From Atherix ibis (taxonomy: Eukaryota; Arthropoda; Insecta; Diptera; Athericidae), in NCBI GenBank assembly GCA_958298945.1, contig OY282610.1:31136167-31200166 (forward strand): DNA of 64,000 nt, written 5' to 3'. Positions 35,224 through 46,770 of the stretch are shown in pieces (within the stretch, counting starts at the first letter, position 1; the number at the start of each line of letters is the position of its first letter). Under the pieces are notes generated by a model, which was given only the letters and a program-made list of their open reading frames with translations, did not search any database and was not told where the DNA came from. The position numbers were made by a program, and so were the translations under genes.

Positions 35224-38005
35224 CAGTGGCTCAATTTTTTGTCCGTGGACGTCTGGCATTTTTTGTTTAATCAGACGTAGACCGGACTCGCGGTTGCCTT
35301 ACCCGTTGGTGATGATGAATTAAAATAGTAAGCTTTTTCTTCCATTTACTAACCTTCCTTTTTTAGTAATTGTGATTGATAAAATGTTCATATATCTGTT
35401 AATAGACCTACGTATATGTAACACTTCCAGCAGCTATTTTTTAATATATAATTTTTTTTTTTAAAATACTAGGAGACTACTTCAAATTTTATATAAACCT
35501 CTCTAGTTATTTCTCGTGCTCACAAAAGATATTCTCTTCGTCCTAGAACAACAATAACTTTCATAAAAATGTGGGTAGTCCCAAACAGATGTTGTTGAGC
35601 TTGTATGCATATAAATGGAAAAAAACCTCTTTTATAAATATGAGAAAATAAGAATTTATTTTTATATTTACTGTTTTTAACGCATAATGAAGAAATGACG
35701 TTCTTCATATTAGTTCAAGTTGGCTGCTTTCAAAACAAGCCAGCACATTTTGGTTAAAATAATAATTAATAAATTCAAGAGAATACAATCAAATCTATAC
35801 CTATTAGCATATATCGATTTGAATATTTTCATCTAATTAATAAAAATCCACTATTATTTTCTAAAGCTTATCATATTAAGTCAAAAAAGTCGAAAATATT
35901 CATTTTATTTTTACTATAGTAAAAATTATTATCATTGTCTATTATGTTTAATAAATATTTTATTAATAATATTAACTGATCTCAACATATGTACGAATTC
36001 ATTTTTATAATAAAAATAAATAAATAAATGAGTGTATTATGTATTTTTAACGAAATAAAACGCATAACATAATCATAGAAAATTTATTAACTAAGAATAT
36101 TGCATAAGAAGGCAATTTTTCGATGATACTCGTATCACAACAATTGTATATGAGAAGTAAATCTGTATAGAAGGTTGCTGCGAAAGCTCTTTTTTTGGGG
36201 AAGATGGGGGAAGGGGGGTGATTGGTGGATTGTGAATATAAAGTGAAACCATAAAAACGATAATAAAATAATAATAAATTTAGGAGTTTTTGGGGAGATT
36301 TCATTTGAACCAATTCACATCAATCAATGGCATATAAGAACAACAGAAAAAGGATGGAATTCTCTTCGGTATCGCCGATCAACACATGCTATCATTCGCT
36401 TGGCATTATTATCACAAATACACACATTCGCAAACAGATACAAACACATTAACAATAACTAGTCTCCTGGACATAACGGCGACACTATTTTATCTAAACA
36501 CACTGACACTCTCGAATAAAGTATCAAGAATATATTTATTTCAGTTCGATTTTGTCTTGATTTTTTCTTTAACATTTTGATATCCTGTAAAACTTTTTCA
36601 AAATAAAAAAAAAAAAACTATTTATATATAAGAGGAATTACAAAAAAGAAATATTTTGGGAAAAGATAAATGGACACTATTCAAACAATGCTCTCGAAAA
36701 ATTGACAAGGAAATGTGAATATAAATAATATAAGACATTGTAATGAATTACAAATAGATAAAGGACTAAATATCCCTTCTATATTCATTTATAAAGACTA
36801 TTCTATTATTATTTCTCTTTTATTTTACTTTATTAATATAAGTTTTATATATGAAAATATTGATTATTTTTTAAAAGTTAATTTACAGTTACTTGTGATA
36901 AAAAATTTTATCTGAAAGTTATTTGCGAAAGAATAAATAATATTCTCACACATTATATTGGTTTTGTTTTTCAATAAGTGGTAGACTCCTTTAATGAAAC
37001 CAGGTTGAGATGTATTTTTCGTTGAACTGACAGGAAGGAAACAGACGGCATTTCAAATAAGTTTCCAAATTTTGACTATTAATTAATTTATGCTCAATTT
37101 TTCCATCAAAATCAAAATATTTAATAAAGATAAAATAACATATTTCGGTAATACTCGTATTTTATGTAACATATATAAATACAACCTTTGAATTTCTAAG
37201 AAAACAATTCTGTTCAAATCAAGCAAAATTAAATACAATGTGTTATTATAAATATTATAAATTTTCAATAAAAGTTCAGCTTTTTGAACATAATGTTTAT
37301 AAATTTTTTAACAGAGTGTATTTATTTTGGCCTATGAAATGGTTCTCAGTACTTTTAGCCTAAGGACGATGAATGGTTTCTTTGCTAAATAAATATATCG
37401 AAAAATTTTATTTATTCGTAAAGTTTATGTAAGTTTTTTTTTTCAATTATTGTTTATAATAATTGAAATTGATAAATATTTAAGACAAATATAAAAAATT
37501 CATTAAAAAAAATATTCCAAAATCAACAATTGGAGTAGCTTGAACTAAAAAAACTTATTTTTCGATAAAGGAAAGAAATTAATTACATTTTCAAAACAAT
37601 TTTTTATCTGAAGGAAGTATATTTTTAATTAAACAAATTTTTATGAATCATTTATTCCACAGTTTACAGAAAAGAACTGTTTATATAAAAATCATCAAAA
37701 AATATGCGTTATTAAAACCTATCTACTGTTAAGTATCAGAATTAGCATAAAATTTATTTACATATTGAAAAATAAAATTATTCATTTAAAAGTTAATAAG
37801 AAAGGGTATTTTCCATAGTAATCTATTATTGTTGACTCCAAAAAATAGATACAATTAAATATTGTTTATTTATTTGATTTGTTAATATTTAATTAATAAA
37901 CCATATTATTTACTCCTTAAACTTATAGTTACTTATATTCTGACGAGATTTTTTTTATTCTCATTTCAAAACTTATGATATTCTTCTAAAAAAAAATCTA
38001 CAAAC
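35224..38005. other. AT-rich sequence without recognisable gene
   Basis: Nothing readable. Octamers at 36127-36134 and 37152-37159. A short CT/GA-rich patch near 36195-36225 is low complexity. Confidence 0.7.
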
Positions 38006-39055
38006 CATTTTTTAAGATTCTAGAACAGATTGTTCTGCGGAATACACAGCTCAAATTATAAAAGGAGATATTTAACGTACATATCTGTCATTAAACATAA
38101 AACCTTGAGTCGCTTACAACCATAGGGATTGAGTTATGGTACGCTCAATCAACGCACCACCATTACTGGCAGTTTATAGTCAGTAAAACTGATTAGTCCA
38201 ACTATTTGTGATGAGGTCTTTCTAAATCTCTACTGTCATAAGCAGTAATAGCGCCCGAGATAATTACCGGCATCTCCCACCAGCGATCCGGAGACCGTAC
38301 CCGCGATATGGGTATTAATCACAGTCACCACGTTGCTGCCTAAGGCGCCTCACCATTGTCAGGCAGAGTGTGTTTTAACACCATGGGGCACCCCGACACC
38401 CGTAGTACCAATTTTTGTTTTAAGAGACTCCACTCATTGAGCTATGATAAGGAACCTTGTAAATCTGTAGGCACAGCTAAGCCAGCTCAGGTACGCAGGT
38501 TTGCAAAAGTACAACCAAAATCGACCTTGTCTTCCACCCAGTCGTAGCCATCTTGCGTGCGTTTTACACACAAATCCTCGCTCTCCTCTCAAAAAGTGCC
38601 ACGTAAGCCATACTATCATGTCTCGTGAATAAATACCCAAGGAACAGACCGAAATCAAAAACATATGTGCGCCCATCTGCCATTCACACTCTCATTCCAC
38701 CGACGTTGCCAAATGTCATACATTCTATTCAGGGCCAGGACCTGAACCTCTTCATTCGTAACCGGACAACCAGCAAGCGTTAGCAGGGTAGTTAATACTT
38801 CAACGCAGCAACCTCAGGTCCCATGGAATTTCTTCCATGAGAACCTGCATCGTGAAAGAAGTGACAGAAAAGTAATTAGACTGGTGTCACTAAGAGTCAG
38901 TCTTTCTTAGATTTGCAGGACAAGTTCGGCCCTCAGCCGGTAACTACGTGACCCTATAGAATTTAACAAGTAAAGTTGTATTTTTGCAAAAAGATAAAAA
39001 AAATACTGCCACGATTTTTGGAGCCCTCAAATTTTTTGCATTTACCAACCTAGTG
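38006..39055 (-). mobile_element. LINE-R 3' end, copy 3
   Basis: Closely similar to 28648-29735 along its whole length. The minus strand again shows the post-reverse-transcriptase motif region (VNGRWAHICF near 38670-38700), here with about 40 additional bases that copy 2 lacks (near 38620-38665), which read VPWVFIHET. The join to the MarF relic is at the same place as in copy 2. Confidence 0.6.
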
Positions 39056-39059
39056 TATA

Positions 39060-39360
39060 ACTTACGTAAAATAGCAATGCGGCTATGAGAAATATTCTTT
39101 ATCAAGAGCAAAAGCTTCGCGGTGGTATAAATCATTTTTGGAGGGTAAAAAAGCACTGGAAAATTTAGCTCGCTCAGGGAGGCTTCCAACATAAAAATCT
39201 GACGAAAATGAGGAACGAGTGCGGATTTTTGTAAGTTCAGAAAAAGATTTTTATTAATGAGTTTTTAAAAAATTCAGAAAAAGGATACTCCGTGCCAGAT
39301 TGGAAATTTCAGAAACTTTGGTTTTCTACTATAACAACACGAATTGTCTCAAGGCTATTA
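39060..39360 (+). pseudogene. MarF mariner relic joined to LINE-R copy 3
   Basis: Aligned by eye with 29740-30020 nearly base for base (for example GCAATGCGGCTATGAGAAAT in both). Same internal deletion; the second catalytic region is decayed to a YYNNT-like reading. Similarity to copy 2 ends near 39350. Confidence 0.55.
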
Positions 39361-39409
39361 TTAAAAAAAAAATAGTAATTAATTGGTTAAACTAATACGT
39401 GGTTTTTAG

Positions 39410-40175
39410 CTTTAACAAAATCTACTCAATTAATAAGCAGCACTAAATGCATTTTAGTCGCAAACCTTCTCGACCTAAAAACCTAAAACTTCTTATAACG
39501 AGTGAGGTTAAAAATAATGTTCACAAAAAAAAAAATGTAAGTCCCGATGAACGAATTTGTTACGAACATTGAAGTTTGGATTCGGGAGGAATTTAAATGA
39601 TTAGTAAAATAATAAATTTTAATCCTGTAAGTCGAAATTGGTTTTATAATTGTTCTATAGATTATGAGTTTGTTCGTTAAGGTAGATTTTGTTCCATCGT
39701 CGAGTAGTCCTTGTAGCTGTCAATAAAGTCTGCTTATTATGAGGGTTCGAAGGAAGTCGTTTGGGTTTGTATAACCCTAAAAATCGGACTTTTCTTACTT
39801 GGTGAAATAATATTGCAATTAAGGTAAAAAGGGATAAAATTTTTTTGGCATAATATTAACGCAACAAATATCTTCTTTTGCTAATTTTACTTCACTCTCC
39901 ACATCCTAAACCAGTCTTGGAGATTTTTCATATAAGATTGTAGATTTTAAAAGGCTTCTTTTATATTTGAGATGATTTTAAATATTGTGATATTATCCGC
40001 GTAAGTAGCAGCTATATTTTCGGGGTTATTTGGGATATCGAAAGTCTTAAGGAATATCAGCAGTTATACGAGATATTTCAGAACGTTCAATATTAACTGT
40101 TACTTGGAAATGATGTTGGGTTAGATATGATTTGAAAACAAAATATTGTGCGTCTAGACAATACACTGTTTGCTC
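39410..40175 (-). pseudogene. LINE-J relic: jockey-like reverse transcriptase
   Basis: The best preserved jockey-like piece in the window. On the minus strand, from 40150, it reads SYLTQHHFQVTVNIERSEIS, then ATYADNITIFKIISNIKEAF (the catalytic Y-A-D-D box with the last D changed to N), then NLQSYMKNLQDWFRMWRVK. Later come segments matching the post-core region (SPKYLGL-like and YKxIIKPIxTY-like, near 39600-39680) and a closing RRFATKMHL-type end near 39430. Several frameshifts and stops. Truncated before the polymerase N-terminus. Lies just right of the LINE-R/MarF composite. Confidence 0.75.
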
Positions 40176-40975
40176 AAGGAAGGACAAATAAAATTAATTT
40201 TTGATAATACTAAAGAAACTTATATATTCCTATTTCAAAATATATATAAAAAAAATTTTAAATAAAAATCTGGACTGTACAAATTTTACCAAACTTTTTT
40301 TTTTTTAATTATCCTGAAATATTGGATTAATTTGGTAGTTCAATTTAAAATCATTGATCGAAAATTATTTAAAATTTCGTTTCGTCAAGAAAATTTTAGA
40401 AATTTTAGAAAGTTTAAACTGATTTTACACTTAGCATGTCAAATTATTTAAAACCGTCTTGTATAACCAAATAGAAAAATATATAAATAAGCAAATATGT
40501 GAAAATTGATATTGTTGTAATATGATACAAAATGTTTATTGTCATTTTTACTTCTTGAAAATGTTTTCAACTTTTTAACAAAAGATAAAGAGGAAAGTTT
40601 TCTAGCTATTTCTGAAAAGTAAAGTGTATTTGTAGCTTAAACAATTCCTTGGAATAAATTTAATAAAGTTATTTTCAGTAATCTTCTCTGTATAATATAC
40701 ATTATATAATTTATTTAAGCCAAAGTTATGATATGAGTATTTTTCATTTATTCAACGAGTTTATATGAAGTTAATTAAATTATTACTAACATATATCTTT
40801 AATGATTCTAGTGTATGTTTATACACTTATATGTTAGATAGTATAACCAATGTGATTATCCAGTTTATGCAATGGAAATAAAAATTAAATAAGATACATT
40901 CATAATTAAACCGTTGATAAAGTTTAATTTTGAATATATTTCACAAATTTAGCCATTATATATAAAGTATCACAA
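40176..40975. other. AT-rich sequence without recognisable gene
   Basis: Nothing readable. Confidence 0.7.
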
Positions 40976-40979
40976 ATAA

Positions 40980-41590
40980 TTTTTATTTTTATAGCAAAAC
41001 AACCTGTCATAAGAATTCTTGGAAAAAATTTTTGAGTTAATTTTTGATGACTTTTTTGCATATTTCTGGATATAATTTAGCCATTATTGGACTAATGTTT
41101 ATGTTAAAATACTTTAAAGTTTTAAAATTATCTGCATAAGTACAAACGTTTATAAGTGTAATAAGAAAAATTCCACCGTCATCAAATCGCATGATACTGG
41201 AGGCTAATTGACAGGATGAAATCTTGAAATGACGCGTCTTGAGAACTTTTCACGTAATAAAGTCAAAAAAATATCGTATTGTGCTGCTGGTGGAACCGTT
41301 TTATTGGAACTAAATTTCCAGATTAAAAGGTGGAAATTGCACGGCCATAATGACCCGAATTGATAGTAACTTTCGCTCCTTATTTATTTTCAAAGAAATA
41401 CGGATCAATTATACATTCAAACTAAAATATACAGTAAACAGTGACTTTTTGCAGATATAATGACTTCTGCATAGTCGCTTGTACCATAATAACAGTTTTG
41501 CTCAATGACGTATCCACTAAGTGAAAAATAAGCCTCATCGCTGAAGAAAATTCTTTCAAAAAATCAATATTAAAAGTTTATTGGTCAAGC
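40980..41590 (-). pseudogene. TnpG relic: transposase catalytic domain
   Basis: The minus strand from 41570 reads RIFFSDEAYFSLSGYVIEQN, the first catalytic block: F-S-D-E-A-H-F is typical of this insect transposase group. After frame changes come a G-P-Y-F-F-E-like block, then KVLKTRHFKISSCQLAS, and finally INVCTYADNFKTLKYFNINI with MAKLYPEICKKVIKN (41090-41160). The last parallels the relic at 24735. Together they outline the catalytic half of a Tc1/mariner-superfamily DDE enzyme. The start, ends and target site are lost. Confidence 0.65.
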
Positions 41591-44069
41591 ACCTAATCGG
41601 TGTGGATACGAGTACTTTAGAACTAACTAAATGTTACCTTAAATTTTTTTTTTAATTGTCAAATGACTGAGCATTGTACACACAATCTATTTTTTTAAAT
41701 TTTTTTTAAATATTATATTGTAGAATTCAATTGTAATATTACACCATATTCTTACTTTATAATATGATTACCATTATTAAAATCGATTGTAGTGTACGTC
41801 TTAAATTTAATTGAAATTAAATGTTAAGAACTTTTCAACATAAGTAATTATTGATTTTGAATAAAAACTACGAGTGTACACATCTGTAAAATTACGTTGG
41901 CTGTTTATCCCATAATATCTACGTATTTGCATATGTACAAGTGTATATCTAATATCTTATGCTTCGTACTCGTAAATGCATGTTGTTCATTTCTTTTATC
42001 GAATCTGATTCTCTAATGAGAATGTTTACTTTTAATTAAATGAAAAATTCCATTTCCTAAATGAACATTCATTCTAAGTTCGTTTTAAGACGCACATACA
42101 TACATGCATACATAATTATTTTCTTGTAGAAAATAAAAAAAGGGAAAAAATAATAGAATACAAAACCAAAGCATAAGAAGAAGACGAAGACGAAGAAAAA
42201 GAAGGCGAAGAAAAAGAAGAAGAAGAAGAAGAAAAAAAAATCTTATCAATTAAAATGATTCCATTAAAGAAGATTTTTATATTAAAAACGTATATTTGCA
42301 TACAAATTGTATACAAAATAAACATTTATTGGCTTTATACTAAATTTACTCATATATACATGCATACATATTTACATACACATACACTGATAGTTACCTA
42401 CAAGGTAAGATACTTGCTATAAATGAAAATATGCTAATATATTTAAAGCAAAAACTCTAAGGGTATGGGGAAATTTTCGAAGAAAATCATCTCGGAAAAT
42501 TGCCCTTTCATTATTAATTCAGTTATATTGTTTAATATATTCTTTAAAAAAATGTTTCAGCTCCTTTATTTTGTACCTTATTGAGAATTGCCTTAAAAAA
42601 ATTACTAAAATTTTCTATCTTGATATACTTTAATTTAAACATACATACACAGACACACACATACATATATTCATCTGCATCTTTAAATTTTTTTATAAAA
42701 TATTAATTACAAATTGGTATAAAAAAAAAAAACAAAAAACAAAAACAAATTGAAATTAACAGAAAAAGAAGTAAAAAAATATCAACTTTAAAAGGAATTT
42801 GATCTTATATTACTACGGCTACAAAAAAAATGAAAATCCTAGAAAATGAGAGAAATTTTCTAAATGGAGACAAAGAGAAAAAAATTGAAAGGCATTAAGT
42901 TTAATAAATGTGATAAGGAAAGTGAACTAGAAAGGATGAAAAAACAAGGAGAAACCGAACAGTCTTCAATTATATTACTACAAAATTATCCAATTAAGCA
43001 GAATTGGTCAATGAAAAATTCGTTCATTCTACGGCCTTAACTGTCTATAGTCTTCGAATTTTTTCAGGGATTTTTCCCCAATTTTTTTCAGTTTTTGTTT
43101 TACTTTTCTTTTTTTTTAAACAAGAAAAAACCAAAATTCTGAGGGTGAAATTGTTTCACATCAACTTTATCGTTTTTCACACTTTATCCCTATTCTACCA
43201 TAAAAGAGAATTTACTTTAGCATCACATTTTGAAAAGCTCAAATAGGAATGAATGAAATTCATTCCCTAAAAAATGCTATTTAAAACAAGGAGTAAAAAG
43301 AAAAATACGTACATACTTATATACTAAAATGTATATAAACAATTTAAAATAAGAATGAGTAAAATGAAACCACTGCAATTTAATGGTAAGTTTACGAACG
43401 AATTTGTTGAATTTTTACTCAGGTCTTTATTCTAAACAAAAATAATAAAATAAAAAAAGAGTTTATATAAAAATTTTAGCAAATCAAATAAAATAAATAC
43501 AATATTTTCCTATCATCACTTTACTTCTAAAAAATTAATAAAACAACAAAAATAACAACAATCTGATAATAAGAGTTAATATGCACATAAAAACGTATCA
43601 TTATAAATCTGATAATACACATACGTGTACATTAGAAATTTTTAAATGAAATAAGCTTTACACAAATTACTTATGGTAAATAGACTTTTTAATATTTGCA
43701 AATTCCATATTATAGATAACTTTCCTTATATACACATATAAACACGTATGAATATTCTTTTGAGGAATAATTCTAGTACGTATGTGTATGTTTAAAAAAT
43801 AAGTATAGAATATTCATAAATAAACGTAGTTTTTGAAGATAGAAAATTATTATTTGCTGGTTTGATATATTTTTGTCATTATTCTTACCTTAAAAATAAC
43901 AGTCCAACGAAATAAATACATTCAAATTTAATAAATGTTTTCAATAATTTTATGTCAAAAATTAATTTGTTTAAATATAACCAAAAATTTGCTCTAAGAA
44001 AATACAAACAAAGATTTTCATTTGAAAATTTGGTTAAATTTTCAAAAAATTGCAAAAATATTAAGAAAT
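41591..44069. other. AT-rich sequence without recognisable gene
   Basis: Nothing readable. Octamers at 41607-41614 and 41967-41974. Includes the purine run at 42170-42240 and several CATACATA-type short repeats (about 42090-42110, 42355-42390 and 42640-42670). Confidence 0.7.
42170..42240. repeat. GAA/AAG purine microsatellite
   Basis: An almost uninterrupted run of A and G built from GAA and AAG triplets. It produces the serine-rich chance frame on the minus strand at 42116-42325, which I do not regard as a gene. Confidence 0.9.
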
Positions 44070-46224
44070 GTTTTCAGTATAAATTTTCAGTAAAAATTTT
44101 CAGTAAAAATTTTTAAGTAAAAACTTTCAGTAAAAATTTTCAGTAAGAATTTTCAGTAAAAATTTTCAGTAAAAATTTTCAGTAAAAATTTTCAGTAAAA
44201 ACTTTCAGTAAAAATTTTCAGTAAGAATATTCAGTAAGAATTTTCAGTAAGAATTCTGAGTAAAAATTTCAGTAAAAATTTTCAGTAAAAATATTCAGTA
44301 TAAATTTTCAGTAAAATTTTTCAGTAAGAATTCTGAGTAAAAATTTTCAGTAAAAATTTTTAGTTAAATTTTTAGTAAAAATGTTCAGTAAAAATGTTCA
44401 GTAAAAATGTTCAGTAAAAATTTTCAGTAAAAATTTTCAGTAAAAATTTTCAGTAAAAATTTTCAGTAAAAATTTTCAGTAAAAATTTTCAGTAAAAATT
44501 TTCAGTAAAAATTTTCAGTAAAAATTTTCAGTAAAAATTTTCAGTAAAAATTTTCAGTAAAAACTTTTAGTAAAAACTTTCAGTAAAAATTTTCAGTAAG
44601 AATATTTAGTAAGAATTTTCAGTAAGAATTCTGAGTAAAAATTTCAGTAAAAATTTTCAGTAAAAATATTCAGTATAAATTTTCAGTAAAATTTTTCAGT
44701 AAGAATTCTGAGTAAAAATTTTCAGTAAAAATTTTTAGTTAAATTTTTAGTAAAAATGTTCAGTAAAAATTGTCAGTAAAAATGTTCAGTAAAAATTTTC
44801 AGTAAAAAATTTCAGTAAAAAATTTCACTGAGAATGTTCAGTAAAAAATTTCAGTGAGAATTTTCAGTAAGAATTTCTAGTAAAAATTTTCAGTAAAAAT
44901 TTTTAGTTAAATTTTTAGTAAAAATGTTCAGTAAAAATTGTCAGTAAAAATGTTCAGTAAAAATTTTCAGTAAAAAATTTCAGTAAAAAATTTCAGTAAA
45001 AAATTTCAGTAAAAAATTTCAGTAAAAAATTTCACTGAGAATGTTCAGTAAAAATTTTCGGTAAAAATTTTCAGTAAGAATTTGTAGTAAAAATTTTCAG
45101 TAAACATTTTCAATAAGAATTTTCAGTAAACATTTTCAGTAAGAATTTTCAGTAAAAATTTTCAGTAAAAATTTTCAGTAAAAATTTTTAAGTAAAAACT
45201 TTCAGTAAAAACTTTCAGTAAAAATTTTCAGTAAGAATTTTCAGTAAAAATTTTCAGTAAAAATTTTAGTAAAAATATTCAGTAAGAATTTTCAATAAAA
45301 ATTTTCAGTAAAAATTTTCAGTAAAAATTTTTAAGTAAAAACTTTCAGTAAAAACTTTCAGTAAAAATTTTCAGTAAGAATTTTCAGTAAAAATTTTCAG
45401 TAAAAATTTTCAGTAAAAATTTTCAGTAAAAATTTTCAGTAAAAACTTTCAGTAAAAACTTTCAGTAAAAATTTTCAGTAAGAATATTCAGTAAGAATTT
45501 TCAGTAAGAATTTGTAGTAAAAATTTTCAGTAAACATTTTCAGTAAGAATATTCAGTAAGAATTTTCAGTAAGAATTCTGAGTAAAAATTTTCAGTAAAA
45601 ATTTTTAGTTAAATTTTTAGTAAAAATGTTCAGTAAAAATTGCCAGTAAAAATGTTCAGTAAAAATTTTCAGTAAAAACTTTCAGTAAAAATTTTCAGTA
45701 AAAATTTTCAATAAAAATTTTCAGTAAAAATTTTCAATAAAAATTTTCAGTAAAAATTTTCAGTAAAAATTTTCAGTAAAAATTTTCAGTAAAAATTTTC
45801 AGTAAAAATTTTCAGTAAAAATTTTCAGTAAAAATTTTCAGTAAAAATTTTCAGTAAAAATTTTCAGTAAAAATTTTCAGTAAAAATTTTCAGTAAAAAT
45901 TTTCAGTAAAAAATTTCAGTAAAAAATTTCACTGAGAATGTTCCGTAAAAATTTTCAGTAAAAATTTTCAGTGAGAATTTTCAATAAAAATTTTCAGTAA
46001 AATAGTAAGAATTCTGAGTAAAAATTTCAGCACGAATTTTCAGTAAAAATATTCAGTAAAAATGTTCGGTAAAAATTTTGAGTAAAAGTTTTCAATTTTC
46101 AGTAAAAATGTTCAGTAAAAATTTTGAGTAAAAATTTTCAGTAAGAATTTTCAGTAAGAATTTTCAGTAAAAATTTTTAGTAACAATTTTCAGTAAAAAT
46201 GTTCAGTAAGAATTTTGAGTAAAG
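44070..46224. repeat. 13-bp-unit minisatellite, about 2.15 kb
   Basis: Tandem copies of a 13-bp unit, AAAAATTTTCAGT, with variants (AAGAATTTTCAGT, AAAAATGTTCAGT, AAAAACTTTCAGT), roughly 160 units by length. Longer composite blocks recur. A block with AGTAAGAATTCTGAGT followed by TTTTTAGTTAAATTTTTAGT appears near 44325, 44695 and 45565, so the array grew partly by duplicating multi-unit blocks. Homogeneous runs at about 44405-44560 and 45725-45910 suggest recent expansion. Each frame meets a TAA every 39 bases, so it is not coding. Confidence 0.97.
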
Positions 46225-46489
46225 GAGGCGGACGTATAGAGTGGGCCAACTTGGACTAACTGAAGAAAAATGCAGTAAGATTTGTTATTTTTATCTTTTA
46301 TAGGATCTTTTTACATGGAAGTTTATTTTGTTAATTTTGTTTATCTGTATATGAAAAATGAAAGCATTTATTTGTTGAGAAGTCTCGGCTTTTTCTAAAG
46401 ATGATTTATTAGTGGTTTGCTTATACAAATCCTTTCCTTTGAGTAGACTCACGAGCAAATTATTAAAAAGATAGGTTTTATTAAAGTAA
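46225..46489. other. Spacer after minisatellite
   Basis: AT-rich; nothing readable. Confidence 0.5.
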
Positions 46490-46770
46490 TTTAATTTCCG
46501 AAAAATCCTTGAACAATATCTACTGTGGCTCTATCATGCTGGAACCATATATGAATGTTGTTCAGAACTTCCAGATATGCAAAAATGTCTATTATAGTCT
46601 AGTACACTGTCCAGAGGTTCATTATTATCTTCGAAAACAATATGGACGAATATTGGCAACAATTTCACACCAAACATTGCATCAAAAAGAGTAGAATTCA
46701 CGTTGGCATAATGGTCTCGCATTTTTCATATCACAAATTTGGCAATTCTGCTTTTTTACATGTCCACTAC
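46490..46770 (-). pseudogene. Possible DDE transposase relic
   Basis: On the minus strand the 62-codon frame at 46534-46722 ends ...IVFEDNNEPLDSVLDYNRHF. In a neighbouring frame NIHIWFQHDRATVDIVQ follows (46500-46550). The second resembles the W-F-Q-x-D-G-A block of the transposase group represented by TnpG, and the spacing to the first fits. Short, shifted, and without other motifs, so this is tentative. Confidence 0.35.

Noticed and set aside
42116..42325. 69-codon minus frame rich in serine
   Set aside because: Produced by the GAA/AAG microsatellite; no other protein-like content.
44070..46224. CRISPR-like array
   Set aside because: Units are contiguous 13-mers without spacers; a eukaryotic minisatellite.
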